Under the pieces are notes generated by a model. It searched no databases. It was not told the origin of the DNA and was given only the letters and a program-made list of their open reading frames with translations. From Nitrospirota bacterium (lineage in GTDB: Bacteria; Nitrospirota; JACRHL01), in contig JAOUFN010000021.1 of the NCBI GenBank assembly GCA_029858285.1, positions 1 through 45,889 of the forward strand: DNA of 45,889 nucleotides, read 5' to 3'. This document shows, one piece after another, positions 32,388 through 41,048 of the stretch (the stretch's first letter is position 1; every line of letters begins with the position of its first letter). The translations under genes were made by a program, and so were the position numbers.

Positions 32388-33172
32388 ACCCCACGCATCG
32401 CCGCATCGGGTGGGGTGGGGTGGCCGTGGCGGCATGTGTCGCCCTGTCCGCACCGGCGTTGGCCGGAGCGCCGAAGGTGGCGCAGAATTTCCCCTTCCAC
32501 TCTGCCCCGGCGGCCCCGGCCAGCACCGATCCGCTGCGGGACGGGCAAAAGGCCTATCTGCGCGGTGATTTTTCCGCCGCCATGCAACTGCTGCGTCCGC
32601 TGGCCGAGCAGGGCAGCGCCGACGCCCAGGCCTATCTGGGACTCATGTACGACAACGGGCAGGGGGTGTCGCGGGATTATGCCGAGGCGGCGCGCTGGTA
32701 CCGGAAAGGCGCCGAAGGGGGGAATGTCACCGCCCAATCCCTGCTTGCGGGCATGTATACCGAGGGGCGGGGGGTGTCGAAGGACGACGCCGAGACGGTC
32801 AAATGGCTGCTGAAGGCCGCCGAACAGGGCAGCGCCACCGCCCAGCGGCTGATGGCCTTCCGTTATATGGAAGGCCGGGGGGTGCCGCGTGACGAGGAGC
32901 GGTCGGCGGAGTGGTTCTTCCGCGCCGCCGGACACGGCGACGCCGAGGCCCAGTTCAACCTGGGGCAGATCCATGCCGAGGGCCGGGGCGTCCCACGCGA
33001 CCCGGTGCAGGCGTACCTGTGGTTCAGTCTGGCCGCCGGGAACGGAGCGGATGCGCAGGCGGGGCGCCTGGCGGTCGAGGCCCGCAACAAACTGGCCCCC
33101 CGCATGACCCCGGCGCAGATCGCCCAGGCGAAACGGCTGGTTCGCGAGTGGAAGCCGGAAAAAGACCACTGA
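32384..33172 (+). CDS. Sel1-repeat protein, secreted (paralogue 3)
   Basis: The GTG at 32384 overlaps the stop codon of paralogue 2 (GTGA) and gives a 262-aa protein with a signal peptide (GGVAVAACVALSAPALA, cleavage near ALA-GA). After a Pro/Ala linker comes RGDFSAAMQLLRPLAEQG and four Sel1 repeats, for example AQAYLGLMYDNGQGVSRD and AQFNLGQIHAEGRGVPRD. The C-terminus KLAPRMTPAQIAQAKRLV and REWKPEKDH is the shared motif. The frame extends further upstream but that part has no coding character. It has no promoter of its own. It converges with the hydrolase gene. Confidence 0.87.
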   Translation: MNPTHRRIGWGGVAVAACVALSAPALAGAPKVAQNFPFHSAPAAPASTDPLRDGQKAYLRGDFSAAMQLLRPLAEQGSADAQAYLGLMYDNGQGVSRDYAEAARWYRKGAEGGNVTAQSLLAGMYTEGRGVSKDDAETVKWLLKAAEQGSATAQRLMAFRYMEGRGVPRDEERSAEWFFRAAGHGDAEAQFNLGQIHAEGRGVPRDPVQAYLWFSLAAGNGADAQAGRLAVEARNKLAPRMTPAQIAQAKRLVREWKPEKDH

Positions 33173-33178
33173 CAACCG

Positions 33179-33195
33179 GGCCCCGCCGGGGGGCC
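33179..33195. other. GC hairpin between convergent genes
   Basis: GGCCCC-GCCGG-GGGGCC lies in the 40-bp gap between the ends of Sel1 paralogue 3 and the hydrolase gene. It could act in both directions as a transcript end, but has no T-run on either side. Confidence 0.35.
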
Positions 33196-33212
33196 GGGGA
33201 GGGGCGGGAGCC

Positions 33213-34058
33213 CTACGCGGCGGGCACCAGCCGCGCCAGTTCGTCGAGGATCACCGGCATGTGCGCCCCCAGCCGGTGGTCGCCGCCGGGAATCTCTACC
33301 AGACGGCATTGGTCCGGCCCGATCTGCTGATGCAGGCTGCGGCCGGTGGCGATGGGCACCGATTCGTCCTCGCTGCCGTGCACGATGGTCACCGGGCAGG
33401 GGAGGATCAGCCGACCTTTGGGCGTCTCCATCATTATGGCGTCTAGCAGAAAGCCCTGGGTCAGGCGGTAGCGGGTACCGGGGCGGTAGCGGTCGTCCAT
33501 CTCCAAAAACCCCTCGGCCTTGAACTGCCGCGCCAGCTCCGGCGGCATGGTGGCCATGCGGCGCGAAAAAAAATCCGTGGGCGGCGCGATCAGCAGCAGG
33601 GCCACCGGGTCGATAAGGCCGGTGCGGGCGCTCTCCAGCGCCATCCAGCCGCCCATGCTGGAGCCCACTACCAGCAGCGGCTGGCCCGCGCCGCGCACCG
33701 CCTGAATGGCGGCGGCGTTGTCGGCCATGCCGCGGGAGACGCGGTAGTCCTCAAAATCGCCGTCGGAGTCGCCGTGGCCGATGTGGTCGTAACGCAGGCA
33801 GGCGTGGCCGTTTTCCGCCGCCCAGGCGGCAATCGCCCGTGCCTTGTCGCCGTAGTGCACCGAACGGAAACCGGACATGAAAACGATGAGCATGCCGCCG
33901 CCGGGCAGAAAGCGGCCGCGCAGGGTCAGTCCGTCGTCCCGCCGCAGGCTGAAATCCACCTCGCGGGGGGAGAGGGGGGCGCGCGGGTTGGTTGCGGGCG
34001 ATCCGGCGGGCGGCCCGGATGGTGTCGGACTGGATGGTGTCGGCCTAGATGGTGTCAT
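33213..34058 (-). CDS. Alpha/beta hydrolase, ABHD10-like
   Basis: This 281-aa protein has the alpha/beta hydrolase fold with a full catalytic triad: the nucleophile elbow VVGSSMGGWMALES (Ser near residue 130), Asp in HGSEDESVP, and His in IPGGDHRLG. The oxyanion region FMSGFRSVHYGDKA and LRYDHIGHGDSDG resembles ABHD10/YbbA-type esterases, which hydrolyse thioesters or glucuronide esters. The ATG at 34058 lies inside the last 14 bp of the glutamate dehydrogenase gene, with GGAG 10 bases upstream, so coupling is likely. A Pro/Thr/Ser-rich leader encoded by 15-bp tandem repeats precedes the domain. The substrate is unknown. Confidence 0.87.
   Translation of the reverse strand: MTPSRPTPSSPTPSGPPAGSPATNPRAPLSPREVDFSLRRDDGLTLRGRFLPGGGMLIVFMSGFRSVHYGDKARAIAAWAAENGHACLRYDHIGHGDSDGDFEDYRVSRGMADNAAAIQAVRGAGQPLLVVGSSMGGWMALESARTGLIDPVALLLIAPPTDFFSRRMATMPPELARQFKAEGFLEMDDRYRPGTRYRLTQGFLLDAIMMETPKGRLILPCPVTIVHGSEDESVPIATGRSLHQQIGPDQCRLVEIPGGDHRLGAHMPVILDELARLVPAA
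34017..34056. repeat. 15-bp tandem repeat across the gdhB-hydrolase overlap
   Basis: GGATGGTGTCGG plus three variable bases occurs at 34017-34031 and 34032-34046, with a partial third copy at 34047-34056. It encodes repeated Pro-Thr-Pro-Ser at the hydrolase N-terminus and includes the stop codon of the glutamate dehydrogenase gene. Confidence 0.8.
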
Positions 34059-37000
34059 CAATGAGCGACTCCAGATGGGTGAGCAGCAGCACCACGCGCA
34101 TCGGTTCGGCGTCCGGGGTTTCAGCCAGATGGGCGGCCAGTTCCGCCACCATGTTCCAGCGCGGGTGACGGTGCCAGATGTCCGCCCCCACTGCTGTAAG
34201 ATTACGCCCTTTTCCGGCTTTTCGCCGCAGCGCCGGAAGCCGGTTGCCCGAGGTCTGGTCGCCCAGCAGCCGGTCGATGGCGTGGCTGCGCATGCGCACC
34301 AGCCGCGCCAGCCACGCCCGCCGCAGCAGATAGGGCTCGCCCTCGCCCCAGGCCGGAGAGCGCAGGTGGTTTTCGCAGGTGAGGAGGGGGAGCAGGTCGA
34401 ACACCGCGCGCCCGGCGGCCAGCGCCCGCGACAGGGGGACCGCCCGGCTGGCGGTGGATTGCAGTGCGGCGCCGGAGCGCGCCAGCACCGGCATGGCGGC
34501 CATGCGGGTGCGCCATTCCGGGGGCAGTGCCAGGGTCTGGGGCAGCGGTTCGAAGTGGCCGCCGACGGGGGCTTTTTCCAGCAGGCGGGCGAAGCGCGTG
34601 AACTGACCGCGTTTGTGCGCCAGCCAGGCATGGTCGATCTCGTCCGCCTGATGCAGCCGCAGCAGCTCCTCGGCAAAGTGCTGCAAGTGGCCTTGCAGGG
34701 CCACCTCCAGGGTGAGGGAGGTCTCCAGATCGGCAACGCGGCGGATGGCCGCGCGCAGGGGGGCGGCGTCCAGCAGGTGGTCGGCGGCCAGCAGCGCCTG
34801 GGCGATGGCGGCCACCGCGGCCCCTTCCACCAGGTCTTCCAGATGGCTCACCGCAAGCATGCCGCAGCGGTCGGTGAGGGCGGTGGCGGCCATGGTGTGG
34901 ACGATGCCCGCACGCAACGGATGGGTGGCCACGGCCCGGGGGAAGCGGCGCAGGATGAGGGGTGGAAAATAGCCGTTGAGGAGCGCCTCGGCAAAGGGCG
35001 AACGATCGGCGAACCCGGCGTCCGCCAGACGCGCGGTGAGGCGGTTCTTCTCGTGCCCCAGCAGCACCGCCAGTTGCGGGCTTAAGGCAAGGGTGTCCTC
35101 GGCACCGGGTTCGGTGCCGGGGTTGGTGTCGGGGTCCAGTTCCCCCGCCAGCACCAGCCGGTTGCGCAGGCGCCGCAGGCGCGGCGGGAACGCACCGATC
35201 TCCTGGCGCGCCAGACTGATGGCGCGGGACTGGCTGCGGTTGTGGGTCAGGCACTGCGCGGCCACCTGATCCCCCACGCCGGCCAGCAGCCGGTCGCGGG
35301 CCTTGCCCCTGGGGGCGCCGGAGGCGTGGGTCAGCAGGATCTTCAGATTGACCTCGTGGTCCGACATGTCCACGCCGCCGGAGTTGTCGATGGCGTCGGT
35401 GTTGATGCGGCCGCCGCCGCGGGCGTATTCGATGCGCGCCCGCTGGGTGAAGCCCAGGTTGCCGCCCTCCCCCACCACCTTGCAGCGCAGGTCGGCGGCG
35501 TTCACCCGCACCGGGTTGTTGGCCGGGTCCCGCGCCTCTTCGTCGCGTTCGGTGGTGGCCTTGACGTAGGTGCCGATGCCGCCGTTGTAGAGCAGGTCCA
35601 CGGGGGCCTTGAGGATGGCGCGGATCAGTTCTTCGCCGCTCATCGGGCCGGGGTCCACGCCGAGGGCGGCGGCGGCTTGCGGGGAAACGGCAATACGCTT
35701 GGCGCTGCGGTCGAACACGCCGCCGCCGGGGCTGATGCGCTCCGGGTTGTACTGGTCCCAGCCGCCCGGATTGCGGAACAGGCGGCTGCGTTCGCGGAAG
35801 GCGGCCCTGGCGTCGGGGTCGGGGTCGAGGAAGACGTGGGCGTGGTTGAAGGCGGCGATCAGGCGCAGGGTGCGGCTTTGCAGCATGCCGTTGCCGAACA
35901 CGTCGCCGCCCATGTCGCCGATGCCGGCCACGGTCACCGGGTCTTTGTCCGGGTCCAGCCCCAGGTGGGCGAAGTGGTGGCGCACGCACACCCACGCGCC
36001 GCGCGCGGTGATGCCGTACACCTTGTGGTCGTAACCGTGGCTGCCGCCGCTGGCGAAGGCGTCGTCAAGCCAGAAACCGGCGGCGGCGGATTCGGCGTTG
36101 GCGAGGTCGGAAAAGCTTGCCGTGCCCTTGTCGGCGGCCACTACCAGATAGGGGTCGTGGGCGTCCTGTTCCGCCACGCGCACCCCGGCGGGGGGGACGA
36201 TCTCTGCCCCGACGCGGTTGTCGGTCACCGTCAGCAGGGCGTTCACGAAGGCGCTGTACTGGGCGCGGGTGAAGGCCGCGCCGCTGCCGTTTTTGAGGAC
36301 AAAGCCGCCCTTGGCCCCGGCGGGCACGATGATGCTGTTCTTCAACTGCTGGGTGGCCATCAGTTCCAGCACCTCGGTGCGGAAATCACCGGGGCGGTCG
36401 GACAGGCGCAGTCCGCCACGGGCCACGGGCCCCATGCGCAGATGCACCCCTTCCACATGGCGGCCGTGGACGAAAATCTCGCGCCACGGCAGGGGCCGGG
36501 GGGCAAAGGACAGCAGGGAGGGGTCGATCTTGACGGCCAGGGGGGCGCCCGACGGGCGGGTGAAGGCGTTGGTGCGCAGGGACGCCGTCACCAGTTCCGC
36601 CAGATGGCGGAACCAGCGGTCGTCGGTAAGGTTGCGCACTTCCGCCAGGGCGGCGTCGAAGTCCTTTCTGGCCCTGGCCGACGGGTCGATGCGGGCGGCG
36701 GCGGAGGGGGACAGCGGGGTTTCCGGAAGCGTCAGGGGCGGGGGCGCGTGGCGCGCGGCGAACATGGCATAGAGGGCCGCCGTCACCCGTGGCCAGGCGT
36801 TCAGGGTGCGGGTGAGGGCGCCGGGTCCGGCGTCCGCCACCAGTTGCACCAGATGGTTGCGCAGGGCGGTGATCACCGCCACGGCGGCGGAGTCCAGCCC
36901 GGCTGCCAGCACCAGGGCATTGGCCGGGTCGTTGTCGGCCAGGTCGGAGAGCACCGCCTCCAGGGCCAGGCGCAGGCGCGGCAGGGCCTCGGTGTGCAGG

Positions 37001-38751
37001 GGGCGGGCGTAGCCGCAGGTCAGGGTGGTCAGGTGTGCCGGCGGGGTGGAGGGGAACTCCACCACCACTTCCTTGAGGGCGGTCAGGCCAAAATTCTGCA
37101 CCACCGCCACCAACTCTCCCAGGGGCACGGGCAGGGCGGTGAAGATGTGCATCTCCACACCGTCCCCGGTGGTCTCCAGACGCACCTGCGGCCGCCCGCT
37201 GGCGCCCACCCGTCGGGCCAGCGCCAGGTTGGGCACGAAGGTCTGGGCGGGGAACAGATCGGTATACAGGTGCGGCAGCGCCGCCAGGGTTTCCATGGCT
37301 TGCCGCAGTTCCGCGCCGCTGAGCATGGCCTTGACCGAGGAGCGTGCGCGGTCGCGCCAGGTGATGGTGCATTCCTGAATCTGGTGGTGCAGGTTCTCCA
37401 GCCGCTCGGCGGAGATCGCCCCCCCTTCCGGCGGCAGGGCGCTGACGAACAACAGCATGTGGGGGCCCACCGCCGCCGTGTAGTGGTGCAGCGGAGTCAT
37501 GCCGGAGGCCGCCACCGCCCCCAGCACCCCCTGTTCCACGCGCCGTCCATAGCGGGAGGCTTCCACCACGGTGAGGATCAGGCGTACCGTGCCGGGGTGG
37601 GGCGCCCATTCGAACACCAGGGCGCGTTCCGGGTTGCCGGCCTCGCAGATGGTGACCATGGTCGCCAGCAACCGGGCTTCCGGCACCGACAGCAGCACCG
37701 GCTTGGGGAGGCGGTCGAACAGGGTGCGCACCTCCCGCGACAGATAGGCCGAGCGCGCCAGCGCGGGGGCGCGGCGCATGCGCTCCCACAGCCGCCCCAG
37801 CAGGGGCGCCTGACTGGCGTTGGTGTGGCGTGCCGAGCGCGAAAAATGGCCAAGAAATACGGCGCTTTCCAGATTGCCGTCGTGGCCCTGCCAGGTGGCC
37901 CGCACCACCTCCAGATGGGCGGCACCATAAAGCAGGCGCTGGCCGTGGGGCAGGTAGAGCCACTCCAGGCCGGGGGCGGCGGGGGGGGAGGCCTCTGCCA
38001 GCGCGGCCAGGTCGTCGGTCAGGCCGGGGGCCACCCGGCGCATGGTGGCGCGGTTGCCGAGGATGCCCAGCCGTCGGCCGTCGGCCTGGGCTCCAAACAG
38101 GATGTAACGCGCGTCACGCATCCACCCCAGCAGGGCGGCGGCGTCCGGGTGGGACAGGCGCAGCCCCTGGGCGGCTTCGGCCAGGGTGTGCGACATGGCC
38201 GCGAAATCGCGTACCGACAGGTGTACCGCGTGGGTGATCGCCACCAGGTCGCGGTGCAGTGCGGCGCCGTCCGGCACCAGGGTGGCGGATATCTGAAGCG
38301 CCACCAGCATCTCGCTGGCGTGGCTGCCCGCCTGCGGGGAACAGACGGTGGCGGGCTGGCCGCTGTCGCCGCGTGTGCAGCACAGCACCACGGTGTGACG
38401 CCCCAGCAGGGAGATACCGTTCTCGGCCAGATAGACCTTGATGCCGTCGAGGAAAAACGCCTGATCGGGGCAGCGCACCACCAGCAGGTGACGGTGCAGG
38501 TCGCCGTGGGTGATGGTGCGGAAGGAGACGCTGACGGCCTCGCTGGCGCCCCGTTCCAGCAGGTCGATGGCGTCCTCCAGCAGGGGCTGGCGGACCGCCG
38601 CCGGAATCGGTCCGGACGGCCCGCGCTCGGCCTCCGCCAGCAAAGCGCCAAGGGGCTGGGTGAGGGTTTGCCGGGGGGCGGTGGCTGCGGCCTTGCCGGA
38701 GGTGCGGGGCTGGCGGCCCTTGCGGGGCGGCTTTTTTGTGGAATCTTTCAT
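34045..38751 (-). CDS. gdhB: Giant NAD-specific glutamate dehydrogenase
   Basis: This 1568-aa enzyme is of the large (GDH-180 / L-GDH) class, which deaminates glutamate to 2-oxoglutarate with NAD and is mainly catabolic. The long N-terminal part holds ACT-like regulatory segments. The catalytic domain starts near residue 740 and shows GPVARGGLRLSDRPGDFRTEV, QQLKNSIIVPAGAKGGFVLKN (substrate lysine) and DPVTVAGIGDMGGDVFGNGM, each typical. A C-terminal helical region follows. The ATG at 38751 is preceded by GGAGG very closely; a basic, Lys/Arg-rich 25-residue leader follows. The stop lies inside the downstream hydrolase gene. An extended -10 promoter lies about 90 bp upstream. Confidence 0.94.
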   Translation of the reverse strand: MKDSTKKPPRKGRQPRTSGKAAATAPRQTLTQPLGALLAEAERGPSGPIPAAVRQPLLEDAIDLLERGASEAVSVSFRTITHGDLHRHLLVVRCPDQAFFLDGIKVYLAENGISLLGRHTVVLCCTRGDSGQPATVCSPQAGSHASEMLVALQISATLVPDGAALHRDLVAITHAVHLSVRDFAAMSHTLAEAAQGLRLSHPDAAALLGWMRDARYILFGAQADGRRLGILGNRATMRRVAPGLTDDLAALAEASPPAAPGLEWLYLPHGQRLLYGAAHLEVVRATWQGHDGNLESAVFLGHFSRSARHTNASQAPLLGRLWERMRRAPALARSAYLSREVRTLFDRLPKPVLLSVPEARLLATMVTICEAGNPERALVFEWAPHPGTVRLILTVVEASRYGRRVEQGVLGAVAASGMTPLHHYTAAVGPHMLLFVSALPPEGGAISAERLENLHHQIQECTITWRDRARSSVKAMLSGAELRQAMETLAALPHLYTDLFPAQTFVPNLALARRVGASGRPQVRLETTGDGVEMHIFTALPVPLGELVAVVQNFGLTALKEVVVEFPSTPPAHLTTLTCGYARPLHTEALPRLRLALEAVLSDLADNDPANALVLAAGLDSAAVAVITALRNHLVQLVADAGPGALTRTLNAWPRVTAALYAMFAARHAPPPLTLPETPLSPSAAARIDPSARARKDFDAALAEVRNLTDDRWFRHLAELVTASLRTNAFTRPSGAPLAVKIDPSLLSFAPRPLPWREIFVHGRHVEGVHLRMGPVARGGLRLSDRPGDFRTEVLELMATQQLKNSIIVPAGAKGGFVLKNGSGAAFTRAQYSAFVNALLTVTDNRVGAEIVPPAGVRVAEQDAHDPYLVVAADKGTASFSDLANAESAAAGFWLDDAFASGGSHGYDHKVYGITARGAWVCVRHHFAHLGLDPDKDPVTVAGIGDMGGDVFGNGMLQSRTLRLIAAFNHAHVFLDPDPDARAAFRERSRLFRNPGGWDQYNPERISPGGGVFDRSAKRIAVSPQAAAALGVDPGPMSGEELIRAILKAPVDLLYNGGIGTYVKATTERDEEARDPANNPVRVNAADLRCKVVGEGGNLGFTQRARIEYARGGGRINTDAIDNSGGVDMSDHEVNLKILLTHASGAPRGKARDRLLAGVGDQVAAQCLTHNRSQSRAISLARQEIGAFPPRLRRLRNRLVLAGELDPDTNPGTEPGAEDTLALSPQLAVLLGHEKNRLTARLADAGFADRSPFAEALLNGYFPPLILRRFPRAVATHPLRAGIVHTMAATALTDRCGMLAVSHLEDLVEGAAVAAIAQALLAADHLLDAAPLRAAIRRVADLETSLTLEVALQGHLQHFAEELLRLHQADEIDHAWLAHKRGQFTRFARLLEKAPVGGHFEPLPQTLALPPEWRTRMAAMPVLARSGAALQSTASRAVPLSRALAAGRAVFDLLPLLTCENHLRSPAWGEGEPYLLRRAWLARLVRMRSHAIDRLLGDQTSGNRLPALRRKAGKGRNLTAVGADIWHRHPRWNMVAELAAHLAETPDAEPMRVVLLLTHLESLIDDTI

Positions 38752-38838
38752 ACCCTCCGTCCGTGGAACGGGTCGCGTTGCGTGCGGCTCTATGGCCCGG
38801 CTTCCGGCCTTCCCCCCTTTTCGGGCGCGGATGCCCTG

Positions 38839-38847
38839 ATCATAACA
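38839..38847 (-). promoter_or_regulatory. Extended -10 promoter of gdhB
   Basis: The minus strand reads TGTTATGAT, a TGn-extended -10 element, with no clear -35. The expected leader is about 80 bases. The divergent gap 38752-38996 otherwise shows only GC-rich sequence. Confidence 0.45.
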
Positions 38848-38996
38848 GCAAGGGGGCGCGGGCGGCGGGGTGAGGGCGATCCGGCGCGTACCCTGCCTGC
38901 GCCGCATCGTCGGCCAGGAGCAGGCCGACCCTTTATCCGTCGAGGGGCGGCGCGGCGGGCGGACTGTGTTAACCTGACAGCCTCAGCATCGCCTGT

Positions 38997-41048
38997 GTGT
39001 GGGGCCCATTGGACGTAGCGCGCCTGACATCGTTGGCCTCCCGCCTGCATCAGGGTGGAGGGCGATTGTTCCTGGCCACGGGGGTGGCGGCGGCGTGGTT
39101 CGCCTGCCTGCACGCCTGGCTCAGGATGGTCCCGATCGCGGCCCAGAACAGCGACGTGACCGGCAGCTACCTGCCCGCGGCCCGCGCTTTCCGGGAGGCG
39201 GGCTTTGCCATGATGGCCCACTGGAAATCCCTGGAGATTTCCCCCTTTTCCTACGTGTACCTGTCGCTGTTCCTGGACCACCCGGAATTTGCCCAGTACC
39301 TGCATTGCGCGTTTTTCGGGCTGTGTGTCTGGCTTTTTTACCGCATCGGAGAACGCATCCACTCCCCCGCCGCCGGGGCGGTGGCAGCGTGGCTGCTGGC
39401 CAGCCAGCCATCCCTTGGCAGCCTGTTTTCCACCCTGCTGTCGGAGCCGCTGTTCTTTACCCTGCTCAGCGTGTCGCTGTGGGCGACGGTGGAGGTTGTG
39501 GCGGGAGGGCGGCGGCGTTTGATTGCCGTGGCCGGGGTGGCCTTCGGTCTGGGGCTGATTACCCGCGGGGTGTTCATTTACGGCTTTTACGCCGCGTTGT
39601 TGCTGCTGCCGCTGCTGGCCCGGGGGGCGCGGGGCATGTCGCGCAGACTCCCGGAAAAATTCCCGGTCGAACGGACGCTGGGGTGTTCCCGCAACTTGCT
39701 GGAACTATGGCGCATCTGCCTGTTCGCCCTGCCGTTTCCCCTGGTGGTGCTGGTCAAAAACCTGATTCTGTTCGGTTTTTTCGGCCTGTATTCGGGGGCC
39801 GGCGCCCAGCTCTACTACGGCAGCCACCCGCTGACCGGCGGCATCGATCCCAACTGGATTCTGGGGCTGTGGATGGATGTGCCGCTGACCTCTTCCCCGT
39901 CCTACATTCCGCCCCTGAGCCCACTGGGTGATCTGGTGTACGGCGAAATCGGCCGGGAGATGATCCGCGACCTGGGCCTGCTGCCGTGGCTGGGGATGCT
40001 GCTGCACAAGGCACTGGCCTTCGTATTTGCGGTGAACGGGAATATGGGGAGCAACCCGTCAAACCCGCTGCCGTGGGTCGATGTGCGGACCCTGCGCGTG
40101 GTGGAGGCGGGGCTGGCGGTGGCCGGGCTGTGGGCGGTCCGCAGCCGCCGCGCCGTGGCGCTGTTCGCGCTGGGCGCGGTGTATGTGGTGGCGGTTCACG
40201 CCCCGGCGCTGCTGGTGTACCGCTACTCCGTGCTGCTGGTGTTTTTTCTGATCCCCCTGAGCGCTGCGGGCGCGGTGTGGACGGCCACCCGGCTGGCGGC
40301 ATCCAGCACGCGCCAACGGACCGTCGCGTGGGGGGTGTGCCTGACCGTGGCCCTTGGCGTTGCGGCCGGAAAATGGCATTACGCCCACGCCCTGAATACC
40401 CCCATCCACGTCTCCCGCGGACACCTCCGGGAGGCGGCGGTGGTCCCCCCCGAGACGCTGCGCGCCCTGTCCGGCGAGCGCTGGAGGGCTGTCTCCACGG
40501 TCCCCGGCGCTGCCGCGGTGTCGGCCACCTATTTCGCGGCCGATGCCCGGCCGGTGCTGCTGGTGCCCATCACCGGCGCCGAACTGTCCGGCCTCCTGCT
40601 GCAGGGGCGGGTGCTGGCCGTCACCTCCATCCGCATGGCGATTGCCGCTCCGCATGGCGCGGACTGCCGCAGCGCGACCCTGTCCTTCCGGCCTGCGGGC
40701 AGTGACACCGGGTGGTCCCCCGGACAACGCTTCCGCATTCGCGCCGACGGCAGGGAGCGCTGGTATCACGTGGGCAGTTATCCGTTAAAGCTGGCGCGCG
40801 CCGGGCTGTTTCGGTTGACCTTCGATTGTCCGGCTGGTACCCGGGTGACGCCGGGCGATTTCCGCGTGCTGGAGGATTTTACCGCCGCGACGTACGGTCG
40901 CCGCGTGCTCCAGCGGCTGGAGGCGGAGGGGAAACTGCAGGCGATGATGGTGACCGGTGAGCCTCTGTTGCGCGTTCCGCCGCCGCTCTTCCGGTCGGCC
41001 CCGTTCCCCCCGGCCCGGACGGAGAACCGGCCCGCCGCCCGTCAGTGA
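38997..41048 (+). CDS. GT-C-type multi-span membrane protein (putative glycosyltransferase)
   Basis: This 683-aa protein has about ten hydrophobic spans in its first 470 residues and a soluble, probably periplasmic C-terminal region of about 200 residues. After the first span comes IAAQNSDVTGSYLPAARAF, an acidic residue in the first periplasmic loop followed by an arginine, the pattern of PMT/ArnT-like GT-C glycosyltransferases that use polyprenyl-linked sugars. RYSVLLVFFLIPLSAAG near residue 410 is another feature of the group. The start is uncertain: the GTG at 38997 has no good ribosome-binding site, and a TTG at 39009 is possible. No sugar or O-antigen genes are near. The stop overlaps the convergent lon stop by 7 bp. 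Confidence 0.7.
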   Translation: MWGPLDVARLTSLASRLHQGGGRLFLATGVAAAWFACLHAWLRMVPIAAQNSDVTGSYLPAARAFREAGFAMMAHWKSLEISPFSYVYLSLFLDHPEFAQYLHCAFFGLCVWLFYRIGERIHSPAAGAVAAWLLASQPSLGSLFSTLLSEPLFFTLLSVSLWATVEVVAGGRRRLIAVAGVAFGLGLITRGVFIYGFYAALLLLPLLARGARGMSRRLPEKFPVERTLGCSRNLLELWRICLFALPFPLVVLVKNLILFGFFGLYSGAGAQLYYGSHPLTGGIDPNWILGLWMDVPLTSSPSYIPPLSPLGDLVYGEIGREMIRDLGLLPWLGMLLHKALAFVFAVNGNMGSNPSNPLPWVDVRTLRVVEAGLAVAGLWAVRSRRAVALFALGAVYVVAVHAPALLVYRYSVLLVFFLIPLSAAGAVWTATRLAASSTRQRTVAWGVCLTVALGVAAGKWHYAHALNTPIHVSRGHLREAAVVPPETLRALSGERWRAVSTVPGAAAVSATYFAADARPVLLVPITGAELSGLLLQGRVLAVTSIRMAIAAPHGADCRSATLSFRPAGSDTGWSPGQRFRIRADGRERWYHVGSYPLKLARAGLFRLTFDCPAGTRVTPGDFRVLEDFTAATYGRRVLQRLEAEGKLQAMMVTGEPLLRVPPPLFRSAPFPPARTENRPAARQ

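Noticed and set aside
35242-39018. A very long plus-strand reading frame (over 1200 codons) opposite gdhB
   Set aside because: It is antisense to a clear glutamate dehydrogenase, is rich in Gly, His, Gln and Arg as expected of GC-rich shadows, and shows no known motif.
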